DNA of 64,000 nucleotides from contig JAUHZF010000004.1 in NCBI GenBank assembly GCA_030426145.1, positions 1 to 64,000 of the forward strand, read 5' to 3'. The DNA comes from Polyangia bacterium. GTDB lineage: Bacteria; Myxococcota_A; Polyangia; Polyangiales; Polyangiaceae. Under the pieces are notes generated by a model. The model ran no database searches. It was not told the DNA's origin and worked only from the letters and a program-made list of their open reading frames with translations. This document shows positions 9,370 through 19,265 of this stretch, one piece after another. The translations under genes and the position numbers were made by a program. How positions within the stretch are numbered: the stretch's first letter is position 1; every line of letters begins with the position of its first letter.

Positions 9370-11562
9370 TCAGGCAAGCGCGTCCTCTTCCCCCGAATCG
9401 CGGAGGAAGAGACAAGCCGAGCGTGTGAGGCGCAACATGCGCTCGACGAACTCGCGCTCACGATCCGGAGGGAGCCCCAGCACGTTGAGGTCGGCACCGG
9501 GTGTAGCGTCGAGGGCGTCCTCCAAGGACGACGCCTGAATACTCAGCTCCGTGTCATCCGGAAGACGCGAGGCTTCGATGAGCTGTGAGAGGTAGGCCCT
9601 CGCCTGCTCCTCCTCCCCCGGCTCGACCGCACAGCACAGACGAAGCTTGGCGTGCCATCGCTCGTGGAGCAGGTAGGGCAGCAGGACGAGGAGGTTGATG
9701 TTGCTTCGACGCAACCCGGCCTCGAGGCTCCAGTCTGGCGCCTGCCGTCGCATCCAGATGTTGATGCGCTTCTTGCGCCCGAGGGCCGCCTGAGGATGTA
9801 GTGCCGCGACGACGACCCCCATGGCGTTCTCACCCGCTTGCCGCAGCGGCACCTCCAGCTCCTCGGGGCTGAGGCGCGCGCTCAGTGGCGTGAGGAAGAG
9901 CAGGTTCGGCCGCAGGAAGGCGCTTCGCAGGGTCTGCATGGCATGCACCAAGGCGCGGTCGACGTGCTTGGCCTCGAGCGCGGTCGCGGTGCAGTGCACG
10001 CCCTCACTCGTGAAGTCGTCGGCGAGGCGCTCGAGCTCGGACTCGAAGTCGGACGGGGTCTCGGCGGTCTTCACCCCGACCAGGGTGATGGCGCCGTAGG
10101 GCTTCGTGAGGTCGACGATGAGCGAGAACATACCGAGGACCTCCCGCACGTCGACGACAGGCACGAGAAGGTTGGCTTTCCACGCCTTCATCCGACCGTG
10201 AGGCAAGCGGGTGGCACGACGCGCCGCCCATTCGGCGAGCATCAAGAAGAGGCCACTGCGCACGTCGTCGTGCTGGGCCACGATCTTCCGCCGGGTCATG
10301 AGCCCATAACCGACGACCACCATGGCCACCGCCACCAAACTGAAGGCAGCATTGATGACGAACATGGTGAAGATGCACCCCACCGTGCCCACGAGAGGCA
10401 CGATGACGGGGAGCCGAAGCTTGGGCCGAAAGCTCACCACTGCCAGCCGCTGCTCGAGCAAGACGACGAGGTTGATGGTGGCGTAGGTGATGAGAAAGAA
10501 GAGGGTGATGAGGGGCGCGATCGCGTTGAGATCGCGAAGCAAGATCGCTAGCCCTACGATGCCGGCCGTCACGAGCATCGCGCGCCGAGGCTCCCCTTCT
10601 TCGCGCGCCAACCAGCCCGCGCGTGGGAGCGCCTCGCTCTTGGCCAAAGCATGGAGGATCCGCGGTGCCCCCACCAACGACGAGAGTGCCGACGAGAACG
10701 TCGCGCCGAGCAACCCGGCCAGGACGACCGGCGAAAACGCGGAGCGGTCGATCATCACGCGATGGTCGCTACGAAGCTGTTCGGGGGTCGCGACCCGAGC
10801 GAACCAATAGGCGAGCGCCACGTAGATGAGGGTGCCCAGAGCCACGGCCGAGAGCGTGCCGAGCGGGATGCTTCGCCGCGGGTTCTTGAGCTCCCCCGAC
10901 ATGTTGGCGCCCGCCATGATCCCGGTGGTGGCGGGGAAGAAGACGGCAAACACCTCCCAGAAGCGTGGGCTCGCCGCCCCGGCGTCATGGCGCCACCACT
11001 CGACGGGTTGCCACGGCGCATCACCGAAGAGCGCCGCGAAGGCCGAGACGAGCGAGGCGCCGATGATCGCCATCACGAAGTACTGCACCCGAAAGGCGAG
11101 ATCGGCACTGATGAAGGCGACGGCGAAGATGACGCCGAGCGCGGCGAAGTCGACGACCAGGGGCGGATGATGGGGAAAGATCCAGAGCCAGCCCGCGCGG
11201 AGGCCAAAGATGTACATGGCTACCGCGAGCGCCTGCGACAGATACTGGGGGATCCCGACGCTCCCACCCAGCTCTAGGCCCAACGAGCGCCGGATGATCG
11301 CGTAGGGCCCCCCCTCATCGAGCTGCACGTTGGTCGCGATCGAAGCGAGGGAGAGCGCAGTGCACACGGTGATGAGCGAGCCGCCCGCGATCACCAGCCA
11401 TGCCCCGGCCAGGCCGAGCTCCCCCACCACCCACCCCTCTCGCAGGTACATGATGACCCCGAGGATGGTGAGCAGCGTGGGGGTGAACACGCCCTGGAAC
11501 GCGCCGAAGCGACGCTTGTCCGAACGGGGGCGCTCCGCCGATTCCATCTGCATTCGAGTCAT
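9370..11562 (-). CDS. SLC12-type cation-chloride cotransporter
   Basis: A 730-residue APC-fold transporter with about 12 membrane segments followed by a soluble domain of roughly 300 residues, the architecture of SLC12. Signatures resemble animal NKCC/NCC: GVIMYLREGWVVGELGL in TM1, TGIMAGANMSGELKNPRRSIP in TM6, and a SSALSSLVGAPRIL segment in TM8 that keeps the serine pair linked to Na+ binding in NKCC/NCC. Na+-coupled K+/Cl- or Cl- uptake is inferred. The start at 11562 avoids overlap with the divergent P-type ATPase gene, leaving 45 nt for both promoters. Confidence 0.88.
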   Translation of the reverse strand: MTRMQMESAERPRSDKRRFGAFQGVFTPTLLTILGVIMYLREGWVVGELGLAGAWLVIAGGSLITVCTALSLASIATNVQLDEGGPYAIIRRSLGLELGGSVGIPQYLSQALAVAMYIFGLRAGWLWIFPHHPPLVVDFAALGVIFAVAFISADLAFRVQYFVMAIIGASLVSAFAALFGDAPWQPVEWWRHDAGAASPRFWEVFAVFFPATTGIMAGANMSGELKNPRRSIPLGTLSAVALGTLIYVALAYWFARVATPEQLRSDHRVMIDRSAFSPVVLAGLLGATFSSALSSLVGAPRILHALAKSEALPRAGWLAREEGEPRRAMLVTAGIVGLAILLRDLNAIAPLITLFFLITYATINLVVLLEQRLAVVSFRPKLRLPVIVPLVGTVGCIFTMFVINAAFSLVAVAMVVVGYGLMTRRKIVAQHDDVRSGLFLMLAEWAARRATRLPHGRMKAWKANLLVPVVDVREVLGMFSLIVDLTKPYGAITLVGVKTAETPSDFESELERLADDFTSEGVHCTATALEAKHVDRALVHAMQTLRSAFLRPNLLFLTPLSARLSPEELEVPLRQAGENAMGVVVAALHPQAALGRKKRINIWMRRQAPDWSLEAGLRRSNINLLVLLPYLLHERWHAKLRLCCAVEPGEEEQARAYLSQLIEASRLPDDTELSIQASSLEDALDATPGADLNVLGLPPDREREFVERMLRLTRSACLFLRDSGEEDALA

Positions 11563-11607
11563 GCCCCGAAGGGCTCGCGGGGTCGAGATATTGCAGGTGC
11601 AGGGAGC

Positions 11608-14283
11608 ATGCCCCACGAGCACCAGATCCCGCTCTCCGAGCTGCTTCAGCGGCTCGACACGCGGAGCGAGGGTCTAACGCAAGCAGACGCCCAAACGAGG
11701 CGGGAGCGCTACGGCCCCAACCGACTCGAGGCACGAGGTGCCGTGGCGCCGTGGGTGAAGTTCTTGCGCCAGTTCGGCAATTTCTTCGCCATCCTCCTGA
11801 TGGTGGGGGGAAGCCTGTCGCTGGTGGCCGAGGTGCTCGACCCTGGTCAGGGCAACCTGCACATCGCCATCGCCCTGTTTGCGGTGGTGCTACTCAACGG
11901 GACCTTCACCTTCGTTCAGGAGTACCAGTCGGATCGAATCCTCGCCTCCTTCAGCCAGATGCTGCCTCCTCGGGCGACGGTACTCCGCGACGGAGAGCCC
12001 AAGGTCGTCGATGCGACCGAGCTCGTGCCCGGTGACGTCATCGAGTTGGCCGAAGGTGACCGCATTTCTGCGGACGGGCGCCTCCTGTCGCACGCCAACC
12101 TCAAGGTCGACCTGAGTAGCCTCACGGGCGAAAGCGAGCCTCAGCTTCGCCACATCGAGTGCACGCACGAACGCCTGCTCGAGAGCCGCAACATGGTGTT
12201 CTCGGGGACACTCGTGCAGAGCGGCTCGGGCCGTGCCCTGGTCTACGCGACCGGGATGGACACGCAGATCGGCCAGATCGTCGCGCTCACCGAGCGGACC
12301 GCCACCAGCGACTCTCCCATTCGTCGAGAGCTCCGCCATTTCATTCGCGTCATCAGCACCATCGCGATGGTCCTCGGCGTCCTCTTCTTCGCCGTGAGCG
12401 TGGTCATTGGCAAGGGGGTCATCCCGAGCCTCATCTTCGCCATTGGCATCATCGTGGCCAACGTCCCCGAAGGCCTCCTGCCAACCGTGACCCTGGCCCT
12501 GACCATGGCCAGCAAGCGCATGGCGAAGCGTCACGCCCTCATTCGCAATCTCGAGAGCGTCGAAGCCCTGGGCAGCACGACCGTCATCTGCACCGACAAG
12601 ACGGGCACCCTCACCCAGAACCGCATGCGTGTGACGACCCTACTGCTCGAGGGAGAGGAGCACGCCGCGTGGGAGCGTGCCGTCCAGCAGGAGGAGAGCT
12701 TCTCGCTCGTGCTCGCTTTGGCCACGGCCTGCAACAATGCCTTTCGCAACGCCGAAGGCTACGAGGGGGACCCAACGGAGGTCGCCCTGCTCCAATACGC
12801 TCACGATCACGAGGTCGATGGCCCCCGGCGCGAAGAGCGCGTAGCGGAAGAGCCCTTCGACTCTGCGACCAAACGCATGATCACCCTCATCCCCCACGAG
12901 GACGGGTATCGGGCCGCCATGAAGGGAGCACCGGAGGTCGTGCTCGCCGCATGTTCACACGTAAGGGTGAGAGGCGAGCTTCGCCCCCTCGATGACGAGC
13001 GTCGTGCGCGCGTCGAGTCCACCTACCAGCGACTCGCGGCTCGCGGAGAGCGCGTACTCGCCCTCGCCTACCGCGACGTGGAGGTCACCGACGTCCCCGT
13101 CGACGGCTACGTCCTCGTCGCCGTTGCGGGAATGCTCGACCCACCCCGCCCAGAGGTCCCCGACGCCATTGATCGCTGCCGCCAGGCAGGCATTCGTGTG
13201 GTCATGATCACAGGGGACAGCCATCTGACGGCGGAGTCATTGGCACGTCAGGTGGGGTTGGTGCGAGGGGAAGGGGTGGTGGTGCGCGGTCCCGCGCTCG
13301 AGAGGATGAACGACGCACAGCTCGAGGCGGTATTGCGCGAGCCCGAGGTCGTCTTCGCACGCGCGACGCCAGCACAGAAGCTCCGCATCGTCACCGCACT
13401 GCAGAGCATGGATGAGGTCGTCACGGTAACCGGCGACGGAGTCAACGACGCCCCTGCGCTCAAGAACGCCGACATGGGTGTCGCGATGGGGATCATGGGC
13501 ACGGAGGTCGCGAAAGAGGCGAGCAACATGGTGCTGATGGACGACAACTTCGCGACCATCGTCGCCGCCGTCGAAGAAGGTCGGACCATCTTTGCGAACA
13601 TCCGCAAGTTCGTGGCCTACATCCTCACGAGCAACGTGCCCGAGATCACGCCTTTCCTCGCCTACGTGCTGCTCGACATCCCGCTGCCCCTCACCGTGGT
13701 CCTCATCCTCGCCATCGACCTGGGAACGGACGTGGTACCTGCGCTCGGCCTCGGCTCGGAAGCGCCGGAGACAGACGTGATGGCGCAACCACCTCGTGCC
13801 CGGAAGGAACGCCTGCTCACGCCCAACCTGCTCTTCATGAGCTACGGCATCATCGGTGTGATCCAGGCAACGGCCGGCTTCGTCGCCTACTTCACCATTC
13901 TCTTCGCCGGGGGCTGGGGCTGGGGGGAGGCACTCGCCTCCGATGACCCGCTCTACCGCACCGCCGTGAGCGGCTTCTTCGCGGCGATCATCGTGAACCA
14001 AGTCGCCGACGTTCTCATCTGCCGCACGCGCCGGGCGAGCATCCTCAGTGTGGGCGTGTTCAGCAATCGACTGGTCTGGCTCGGCATCGGCGTCGAGCTG
14101 GCCATGCTGGGTGCGATCCTCTACGTGCCCGCCCTCAACCACGTGCTGGGCACGGCTCCCCTCGCCCTCTGGCAACTGTCCCTCGGGCTGCCCTTCGCCA
14201 TCCTCGTCCTGGTCGCCGATGAGCTCCGACGCTATCTCCTCCGGCGTGGGCAGCCGTTCGTCGAGAGGCGGCTCACCTGGTGA
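11608..14283 (+). CDS. P-type ATPase, Na,K-ATPase-like (P2C subfamily)
   Basis: An 891-residue cation pump. TGES is at 173-176, the phosphorylated aspartate is D330 in DKTGTLTQ, and GDGVNDAPALKNADMGVAMG forms the hinge. Ion-site motifs match animal Na,K-ATPase: PEGLL in M4 (E288), TSNVPEITPF in M5 (S675, N676, E679) and DLGTDVVPA in M6 (D704, D708). These align with pig S775, N776, E779, D804 and D808. The third Na+ site residues (Y, T, Q, D, E) also appear kept. No beta subunit gene is nearby. Na+ export with K+ import is inferred; ion specificity is untested. Confidence 0.93.
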   Translation: MPHEHQIPLSELLQRLDTRSEGLTQADAQTRRERYGPNRLEARGAVAPWVKFLRQFGNFFAILLMVGGSLSLVAEVLDPGQGNLHIAIALFAVVLLNGTFTFVQEYQSDRILASFSQMLPPRATVLRDGEPKVVDATELVPGDVIELAEGDRISADGRLLSHANLKVDLSSLTGESEPQLRHIECTHERLLESRNMVFSGTLVQSGSGRALVYATGMDTQIGQIVALTERTATSDSPIRRELRHFIRVISTIAMVLGVLFFAVSVVIGKGVIPSLIFAIGIIVANVPEGLLPTVTLALTMASKRMAKRHALIRNLESVEALGSTTVICTDKTGTLTQNRMRVTTLLLEGEEHAAWERAVQQEESFSLVLALATACNNAFRNAEGYEGDPTEVALLQYAHDHEVDGPRREERVAEEPFDSATKRMITLIPHEDGYRAAMKGAPEVVLAACSHVRVRGELRPLDDERRARVESTYQRLAARGERVLALAYRDVEVTDVPVDGYVLVAVAGMLDPPRPEVPDAIDRCRQAGIRVVMITGDSHLTAESLARQVGLVRGEGVVVRGPALERMNDAQLEAVLREPEVVFARATPAQKLRIVTALQSMDEVVTVTGDGVNDAPALKNADMGVAMGIMGTEVAKEASNMVLMDDNFATIVAAVEEGRTIFANIRKFVAYILTSNVPEITPFLAYVLLDIPLPLTVVLILAIDLGTDVVPALGLGSEAPETDVMAQPPRARKERLLTPNLLFMSYGIIGVIQATAGFVAYFTILFAGGWGWGEALASDDPLYRTAVSGFFAAIIVNQVADVLICRTRRASILSVGVFSNRLVWLGIGVELAMLGAILYVPALNHVLGTAPLALWQLSLGLPFAILVLVADELRRYLLRRGQPFVERRLTW

Positions 14284-14331
14284 AACCGCGTCCAAATCCT
14301 GCCTCTCGAGCAGATGATCCCCATTGACGCG

Positions 14332-14351
14332 TCTACCCCTGGTAGATTTTT
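14332..14351 (+). terminator. Possible intrinsic terminator after the P-type ATPase
   Basis: TCTACC, loop CCT, GGTAGA, then TTTTT. It lies 49 nt after the ATPase stop and upstream of the TPR gene. The stem is only 6 bp with a 3-nt loop, so strength is doubtful. Confidence 0.45.
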
Positions 14352-14380
14352 CCACCTTGGGCAGATCGAACGAGGGGTGG

Positions 14381-17300
14381 ATGCGTCCGATGGGGATGGG
14401 CGTGTGGCGTTGGCTGGGGCCGTTTGTGCTCCTGCTGATGTGGACCGTGGAGTCACGGGCCGCCGAGGTGTGCATCGGGCCCGAGGCTCGCGCCACGGTT
14501 CGATGCGACGACCAGGCCCGTGTCGCCCTCGGAGCCCATCAACCGCTCGCCTTCGGGGTCCCTCGGCCCCTGCCTCCGGCCAAGCCGCGACCTCTCGCCA
14601 ACCCACCGTCGTCGCGCACGCTGGGTTTCCTCGAGGCCCCCAACCCTCGGTTGCGGCGCCGAGCGCGGCGTCTTCTCGTGACGGAGATCGCGCAGGTCAC
14701 CGCCCTGTTGCGCGCCACCCCGGTCGACAGCCCCGACCATCCCCGACTTCAGCGACGCCTCGCCGAAAGCTACGTCGAGCTGGGCGATCGACTCGCGCTT
14801 CATCCCGGCGACACCCCGAGAGAGAAAGAGCGCCTCGCCCAGGGCGTTGCCAAAGCGCGGCGCCTGGCCATTCAGTACTACCGCCAACTCCACCAAGAGC
14901 ATCCGCGCTACTGTCGCTTCCCGCGCGCGCGGCGCGAGAACCGCAGCTGTGACGACGAGGTCCTCTTCTTCTGGGGCTACGAGCTCGAGAAGGCGGGCTA
15001 CGCCGAGCACGCGCGCCGGACCTACCGCACACTGCTGCAGCGGTGGCCCAGCTCGCCTCACGCGGGACTGGGACGACTCGCCTTCGCCGAGCTGACCTTC
15101 GACGCGGCACAGCGCGACGCGAACCTGTGGCCCGAGGCGCGTAAGGCCTACGAGGGCGCAGTGCTTCACTTCCCGCGCGGCAGTGCGCAGTGGGCCTATG
15201 CACAGTACAAGCTCGGCTACGTGCACTGGCATCGGGCTCGTTACCCAGAGGCCCTGGCCGCCTTCCAAGCCACCCTCGAGCATGCCGTGGTCACGAAGGA
15301 AACGGCGCCCCTGCTGGACGCGGCGCGACGCGACGTCATCCCCGTGTTCGCCGAAGCCGGTGATCCAGCCCGCGCATGGACCACCTTCGCAGCCCTGAGT
15401 GGTTCCTCGGACGAGGAGGCTACCCGCGTCATGGTCGAGGATCTCGGCCGCAAGCTGATCGACACGGGACGCTTCGACGATGCCGCGACCCTCTACAAGA
15501 ACCTCGCGCTTCGCCCAGCCTCGGAGGGAGCGCGCTGCCGCTACCAAGCAGCCCTGGTGGAAACCACCATCGCGCACGACCCGCTCGATAGAGACGCCAT
15601 CGAGGGCGCTCTGAAGAAGGCCGTGCAACGCTTCGAAGCGGCGAGCCACGACGACGCTTGCGGGGCCCGCGTGGCATCGCTCGTTGCGACGACCGCCATC
15701 GCCTGGCATGTCGAGGTCACAGGCAATCCCGCTGGCGCCAAGCCCGTGCTCGGGACCGGTGACGCGACGACGGCGCAAGCGTCGCTGCGTCTGTACCGCC
15801 TGTTCACCCACTCCTTCACCGACGACATGCTGGGTCGCTACCGCTTCCCCCAGCTGCGCGACGAGGATCGGCCCACCCTGGCCCGCATGCACTACGCCCA
15901 CGCCGACTTGCTATGGGCGCGCGCCGACTGGTCCACCTGTGGCCCCGTCTTCGAGGCAGCTCGCGCCGCCAACCCCTCCGGGCCGCTCGCCGCCCGCGCC
16001 ATTCAGGCCAGCGCCCTCTGCTACCTCCGAGGCAGCGACGGCGCTCCCGCTTCGGAGGAGGTGCGACCGAAGCGCGTGCTCAGCTCCGGCGCCGCCGTCT
16101 CCATCGACGCATTCAGCCGCTACGCCTGTCGTGTCGAGCCCATCGGCGCTGAGGCCACCAAGGCGCGTGACCAGATGAGCTTCGCCCGAGCGAGCCTCCG
16201 CGAAGCGGCCGGGCACTACGAGGCCGCCGCGCTCGATTACCGCGAGCTCGCCCTGAGCGCGACCGCGGCGACTGAGCTCTCTCAACGTGCCGCGTCTCGC
16301 TACCTCTCGGTGCTGGAGGCCCTTCGCAAAAGAGAAGCGCGCTCGAGCTGTGTCGCCGATGCCCGGCGCGCCCTTCCCCAACTCCGCCAGCGTCATTGCC
16401 AGACCGACAACGCCATCTGCGCTGATTTCACCGAGACCGAACGTGACCTCGGACGGCGCGAAGCCGAAGCCCTGCTCGACCGTGGAGATCGCGGAGGTCC
16501 AGCGCGGCTCGATAGCTACCGCCGTGGTGCCGCTTTGTACCTTCGCTTGTGGCGCGACCACGGTGAGGCGGCTTGCGCAGCCGACGCCAAGCAGTGCGAC
16601 GGCTACGCGCGCATGCTGCACGCCTCCGCCCGCGGCTTTGCCTCGGCCCACGAGCTCGCGCGCGCGATGGAGGTTCGGGAGCTCTTGATCGATCCCGAGC
16701 ACCGACTCCACAACACGGCCGCCGGGATCAGCGCCCTTCGCGATCTCGGTCACGACCATCGTGCACTCGGGCAGCTGAAGCAGGCGGCAGCGCACTACGC
16801 GAGCTACGGCACGCACAACCCTCGGCGACCCGACGCCGCCCTCGCGCTCGCCGAGGCGATCGCCCTCCAGGCCCGGTCTGGGGATCCAAAGGTCGCGGCA
16901 CGTACGTTCGCGCGCCGCTTCGCCCACACCGAGCCGCGCCTCGCACTCGAGGTGGCGCTCGACCTCGCCCAGCGTCAAGCCCGATTGGGACATCACCAGC
17001 AAGCCCTGAAACGCCTCACTCAGGCCCAGCGAGGATTCGAACGAAGCGGGCTCGTCGCGCTCGATCTCGTGGTGCGAACCGAAACCCTCTTGGGCCGACT
17101 CCACCATCGGCTCGGGTCCATCGACGAGGCCACCCAGCACTTCTCGCGCGCGCGCGACGCCCGCAACCAACGGCCCGCCCTGCGCCGCGCGGTAGCCCAA
17201 GCAGCGGCCGGCGAGAGGGGTCCGTGGCGTCGGAAGGTTCAGCGATTCTCGCTCGCCATCGACGCCATCGGGCGGGCCCTCGAACATTTCGCCGTCCGGG

Positions 17301-17686
17301 AACGAAACCGCATCGCGGCCCTTGGCGAGGGCGACGACACGGCGTGGCTACGGCGTCGCGAGCGGGCGGTGAAGGGTGCCGTCGAAGCCTACCGTCCGCT
17401 GCTCGACCTCGGCGCGCCGCACTGGACCGTATGGGCCGGCCTCGCCATCGCCGAGCTGCACGGCCAGCTGCTTGCCGACGCTGAAGCCGTGGCCGCCGTC
17501 GATGCGACCTCGTACCGCCGCCGCGCCAAGGCAGCCTACGAAGGCTGTCTCGAGCTGGGCGTCGTGCATCAACGTTTCGGCGCGCCGCTGCGCCAGTGCG
17601 AGGCATGGTTGAGCGAGCACTACCCGCTGGAGTATCACCAGCGCGACGAGATCGAGGCTCCGAGCCAACTCGTCGCCTCACCATGA
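14381..17686 (+). CDS. Large exported TPR-repeat protein
   Basis: A 1101-residue protein with a signal peptide (VWRWLGPFVLLLMWTVESRAA) and alpha-helical TPR-like repeats through most of its length (for example YAQYKLGYVHWHRARYPEAL, LGHHQQALKRL). Probably periplasmic or outer-membrane-associated; the partner is unknown. An upstream in-frame ATG at 14324 would overlap the putative terminator, so ATG 14381, just after GAGGGG, is preferred. Its stop overlaps the dipeptidase start (ATGA), indicating translational coupling. Confidence 0.8.
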   Translation: MRPMGMGVWRWLGPFVLLLMWTVESRAAEVCIGPEARATVRCDDQARVALGAHQPLAFGVPRPLPPAKPRPLANPPSSRTLGFLEAPNPRLRRRARRLLVTEIAQVTALLRATPVDSPDHPRLQRRLAESYVELGDRLALHPGDTPREKERLAQGVAKARRLAIQYYRQLHQEHPRYCRFPRARRENRSCDDEVLFFWGYELEKAGYAEHARRTYRTLLQRWPSSPHAGLGRLAFAELTFDAAQRDANLWPEARKAYEGAVLHFPRGSAQWAYAQYKLGYVHWHRARYPEALAAFQATLEHAVVTKETAPLLDAARRDVIPVFAEAGDPARAWTTFAALSGSSDEEATRVMVEDLGRKLIDTGRFDDAATLYKNLALRPASEGARCRYQAALVETTIAHDPLDRDAIEGALKKAVQRFEAASHDDACGARVASLVATTAIAWHVEVTGNPAGAKPVLGTGDATTAQASLRLYRLFTHSFTDDMLGRYRFPQLRDEDRPTLARMHYAHADLLWARADWSTCGPVFEAARAANPSGPLAARAIQASALCYLRGSDGAPASEEVRPKRVLSSGAAVSIDAFSRYACRVEPIGAEATKARDQMSFARASLREAAGHYEAAALDYRELALSATAATELSQRAASRYLSVLEALRKREARSSCVADARRALPQLRQRHCQTDNAICADFTETERDLGRREAEALLDRGDRGGPARLDSYRRGAALYLRLWRDHGEAACAADAKQCDGYARMLHASARGFASAHELARAMEVRELLIDPEHRLHNTAAGISALRDLGHDHRALGQLKQAAAHYASYGTHNPRRPDAALALAEAIALQARSGDPKVAARTFARRFAHTEPRLALEVALDLAQRQARLGHHQQALKRLTQAQRGFERSGLVALDLVVRTETLLGRLHHRLGSIDEATQHFSRARDARNQRPALRRAVAQAAAGERGPWRRKVQRFSLAIDAIGRALEHFAVRERNRIAALGEGDDTAWLRRRERAVKGAVEAYRPLLDLGAPHWTVWAGLAIAELHGQLLADAEAVAAVDATSYRRRAKAAYEGCLELGVVHQRFGAPLRQCEAWLSEHYPLEYHQRDEIEAPSQLVASP

Positions 17687-18753
17687 CCCTGCGTACCATC
17701 GACCACCGCCGCGACCCGGCCGCCTGGGCCCAGAGCCTCGGCATCTCTCGCGAAGCCGTCGAGCTCTACCTCGACTGCGACGTCATCGACCTTCACGTCG
17801 ACTCGTTCATCTGGGATCGCGTCTTCGGCTACGACCTCTCACAGCGCCATGGCCACGGCGTTCTCGGCGCCCGCTTCTACAGCCAGGTCGACTTTCCCCG
17901 CATCCTCGAAGCCCAGGTGACCGGTGCGACCTGGGTCATCACGACCAACCCCGCGGTCCCAGGGGCCGAGAACCGCGCCCGGTTGTTTCAGCGCAACCTC
18001 GAGCGCCTGAAGTCGCTCATCACGGCCTTCGACGAAGACTTCGTCCTCGTGCGCAACACCGCCGAGTATCGCGCCGCGCGACGCGCCGGCAAGCACGGGG
18101 CCTTCATCGGCGTGCAGGGGGGCAACGCCCTCGATGCCCCTGGCGCGCTCGACGACCTCGACGAGAGCATCCTCCGGATCACGGTGGTGCACCTGTCGAA
18201 CTCTTCGCTGGGCACCACGAGCGCTCCGGTACGCGGCGCCGACACAGGCCTCACCGACCGTGGGCGCGACTTCGTGCGCGGACTGAACCACAAGAAGGTA
18301 TTCGTCGACCTCGCCCACATCAGCCCCAAGGGCTTCTGGGATGCACTCGAGGTCCACGACGCCAGCCAACCGGTGCTCGTCACCCACACGGGCGTCAAAG
18401 GCGCCTTCGAGCACTGGCGCAACCTCGACGACGATCAGCTCCGCGCCGTCGCCGATCTCGGGGGAACGGTGGGCGTGATGTACCAGTCGAGCTTCCTCGG
18501 CGACGGCTTCTGGGGCGGCGAGGCCAACTCGATCGTGGACCACCTCGCCCACATCGTGGCGACGGTCGGCGAAGATCACGCATCACTCGGTAGCGACTGG
18601 GATGGAGCCATCTGTCCGCCTCGCGACATGCCGACCTGCCTCGAGCTCCCTCGCCTGGTCCATCTCATGCTCGTGCGAGGATGGAGCGACACCCGCATCC
18701 GCAAGATCCTCGGCGACAATTTTCTCCGCGTGGTCGAGGAACTCCGAGGCTGA
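17683..18753 (+). CDS. Membrane dipeptidase (peptidase M19 family)
   Basis: A 356-residue amidohydrolase-fold zinc dipeptidase. Visible landmarks are the metal motif DLHVDS near residue 28, GVQGGNAL, VHLSN, FVDLAHIS, PVLVTHTG and the late GSDWDGA, all in M19 order. It lacks a signal peptide, so a cytoplasmic role in dipeptide or cell-wall peptide turnover is likely. Start and stop overlap both neighbours (ATGA upstream, TGATG downstream), making a tight three-gene operon with the TPR protein and the MOSC protein. Confidence 0.9.
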   Translation: MTLRTIDHRRDPAAWAQSLGISREAVELYLDCDVIDLHVDSFIWDRVFGYDLSQRHGHGVLGARFYSQVDFPRILEAQVTGATWVITTNPAVPGAENRARLFQRNLERLKSLITAFDEDFVLVRNTAEYRAARRAGKHGAFIGVQGGNALDAPGALDDLDESILRITVVHLSNSSLGTTSAPVRGADTGLTDRGRDFVRGLNHKKVFVDLAHISPKGFWDALEVHDASQPVLVTHTGVKGAFEHWRNLDDDQLRAVADLGGTVGVMYQSSFLGDGFWGGEANSIVDHLAHIVATVGEDHASLGSDWDGAICPPRDMPTCLELPRLVHLMLVRGWSDTRIRKILGDNFLRVVEELRG

Positions 18754-19259
18754 TGAAGCTGAGAGAGCTCCTCCGCAGCGTGCCTCAGGTGGGACACCTC
18801 ACTTGGATCGGGGTTCGCCCCATCAAAGGCCAGCCCATGGAGGTCGTGCGCGCCGGCGAGCTCATCGAAGGGCGTGGGTTATCCGGCGACCGCAAGGCCA
18901 AGCGCCGTGGAGGCAAACGACAAGTCAGCCTCATCCAGGCAGAACACCTGCCCCTCATCGCGAGCCTCGCAGGCCTCGAAGGCGTGGCGCCCACCATCCT
19001 GCGTCGCAACTTGGTGGTCGAAGGGATCAACCTCCTCTCGCTCCGCACCGCCCGCTTCACCATCGGCCATGCTTTGCTCGAGGGCAGCGGCTACTGCGCG
19101 CCTTGCGCCAAGATGGAATCCGCCCTCGGCGAAGGCGGCTTCTCGGCCATGCGCGGGCACGGAGGCATCATCGCCCGGGTCATCGAAGGGGCCACGATTC
19201 ACGTCGGCGACGAGGTCCGCTTCGTCGACGTCACCGAAGTGCGCACGCCCGAAGCGTGA
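18753..19259 (+). CDS. MOSC domain protein
   Basis: A 168-residue MOSC (Mo cofactor sulfurase C-terminal) protein, expected to move sulfur or bind metal-sulfur ligands. The core reads RGLSGDRKAKRRGGKRQVSLIQ, RRNLVVEGINLLSL and the conserved-cysteine segment GSGYCAPCAKME, as in YiiM/YuaD-type MOSC proteins. The ATG overlaps the dipeptidase stop by one base. Location beside a moa operon 3 kb away is suggestive but unlinked. Confidence 0.88.
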   Translation: MKLRELLRSVPQVGHLTWIGVRPIKGQPMEVVRAGELIEGRGLSGDRKAKRRGGKRQVSLIQAEHLPLIASLAGLEGVAPTILRRNLVVEGINLLSLRTARFTIGHALLEGSGYCAPCAKMESALGEGGFSAMRGHGGIIARVIEGATIHVGDEVRFVDVTEVRTPEA

Positions 19260-19265
19260 GGGTGG

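Noticed and set aside
13237-15901. Long minus-strand ORFs opposite the P-type ATPase and TPR genes
   Set aside because: Composition of His/Arg/Gly-rich shadow translations; the plus strand carries the conserved ATPase and TPR motifs.
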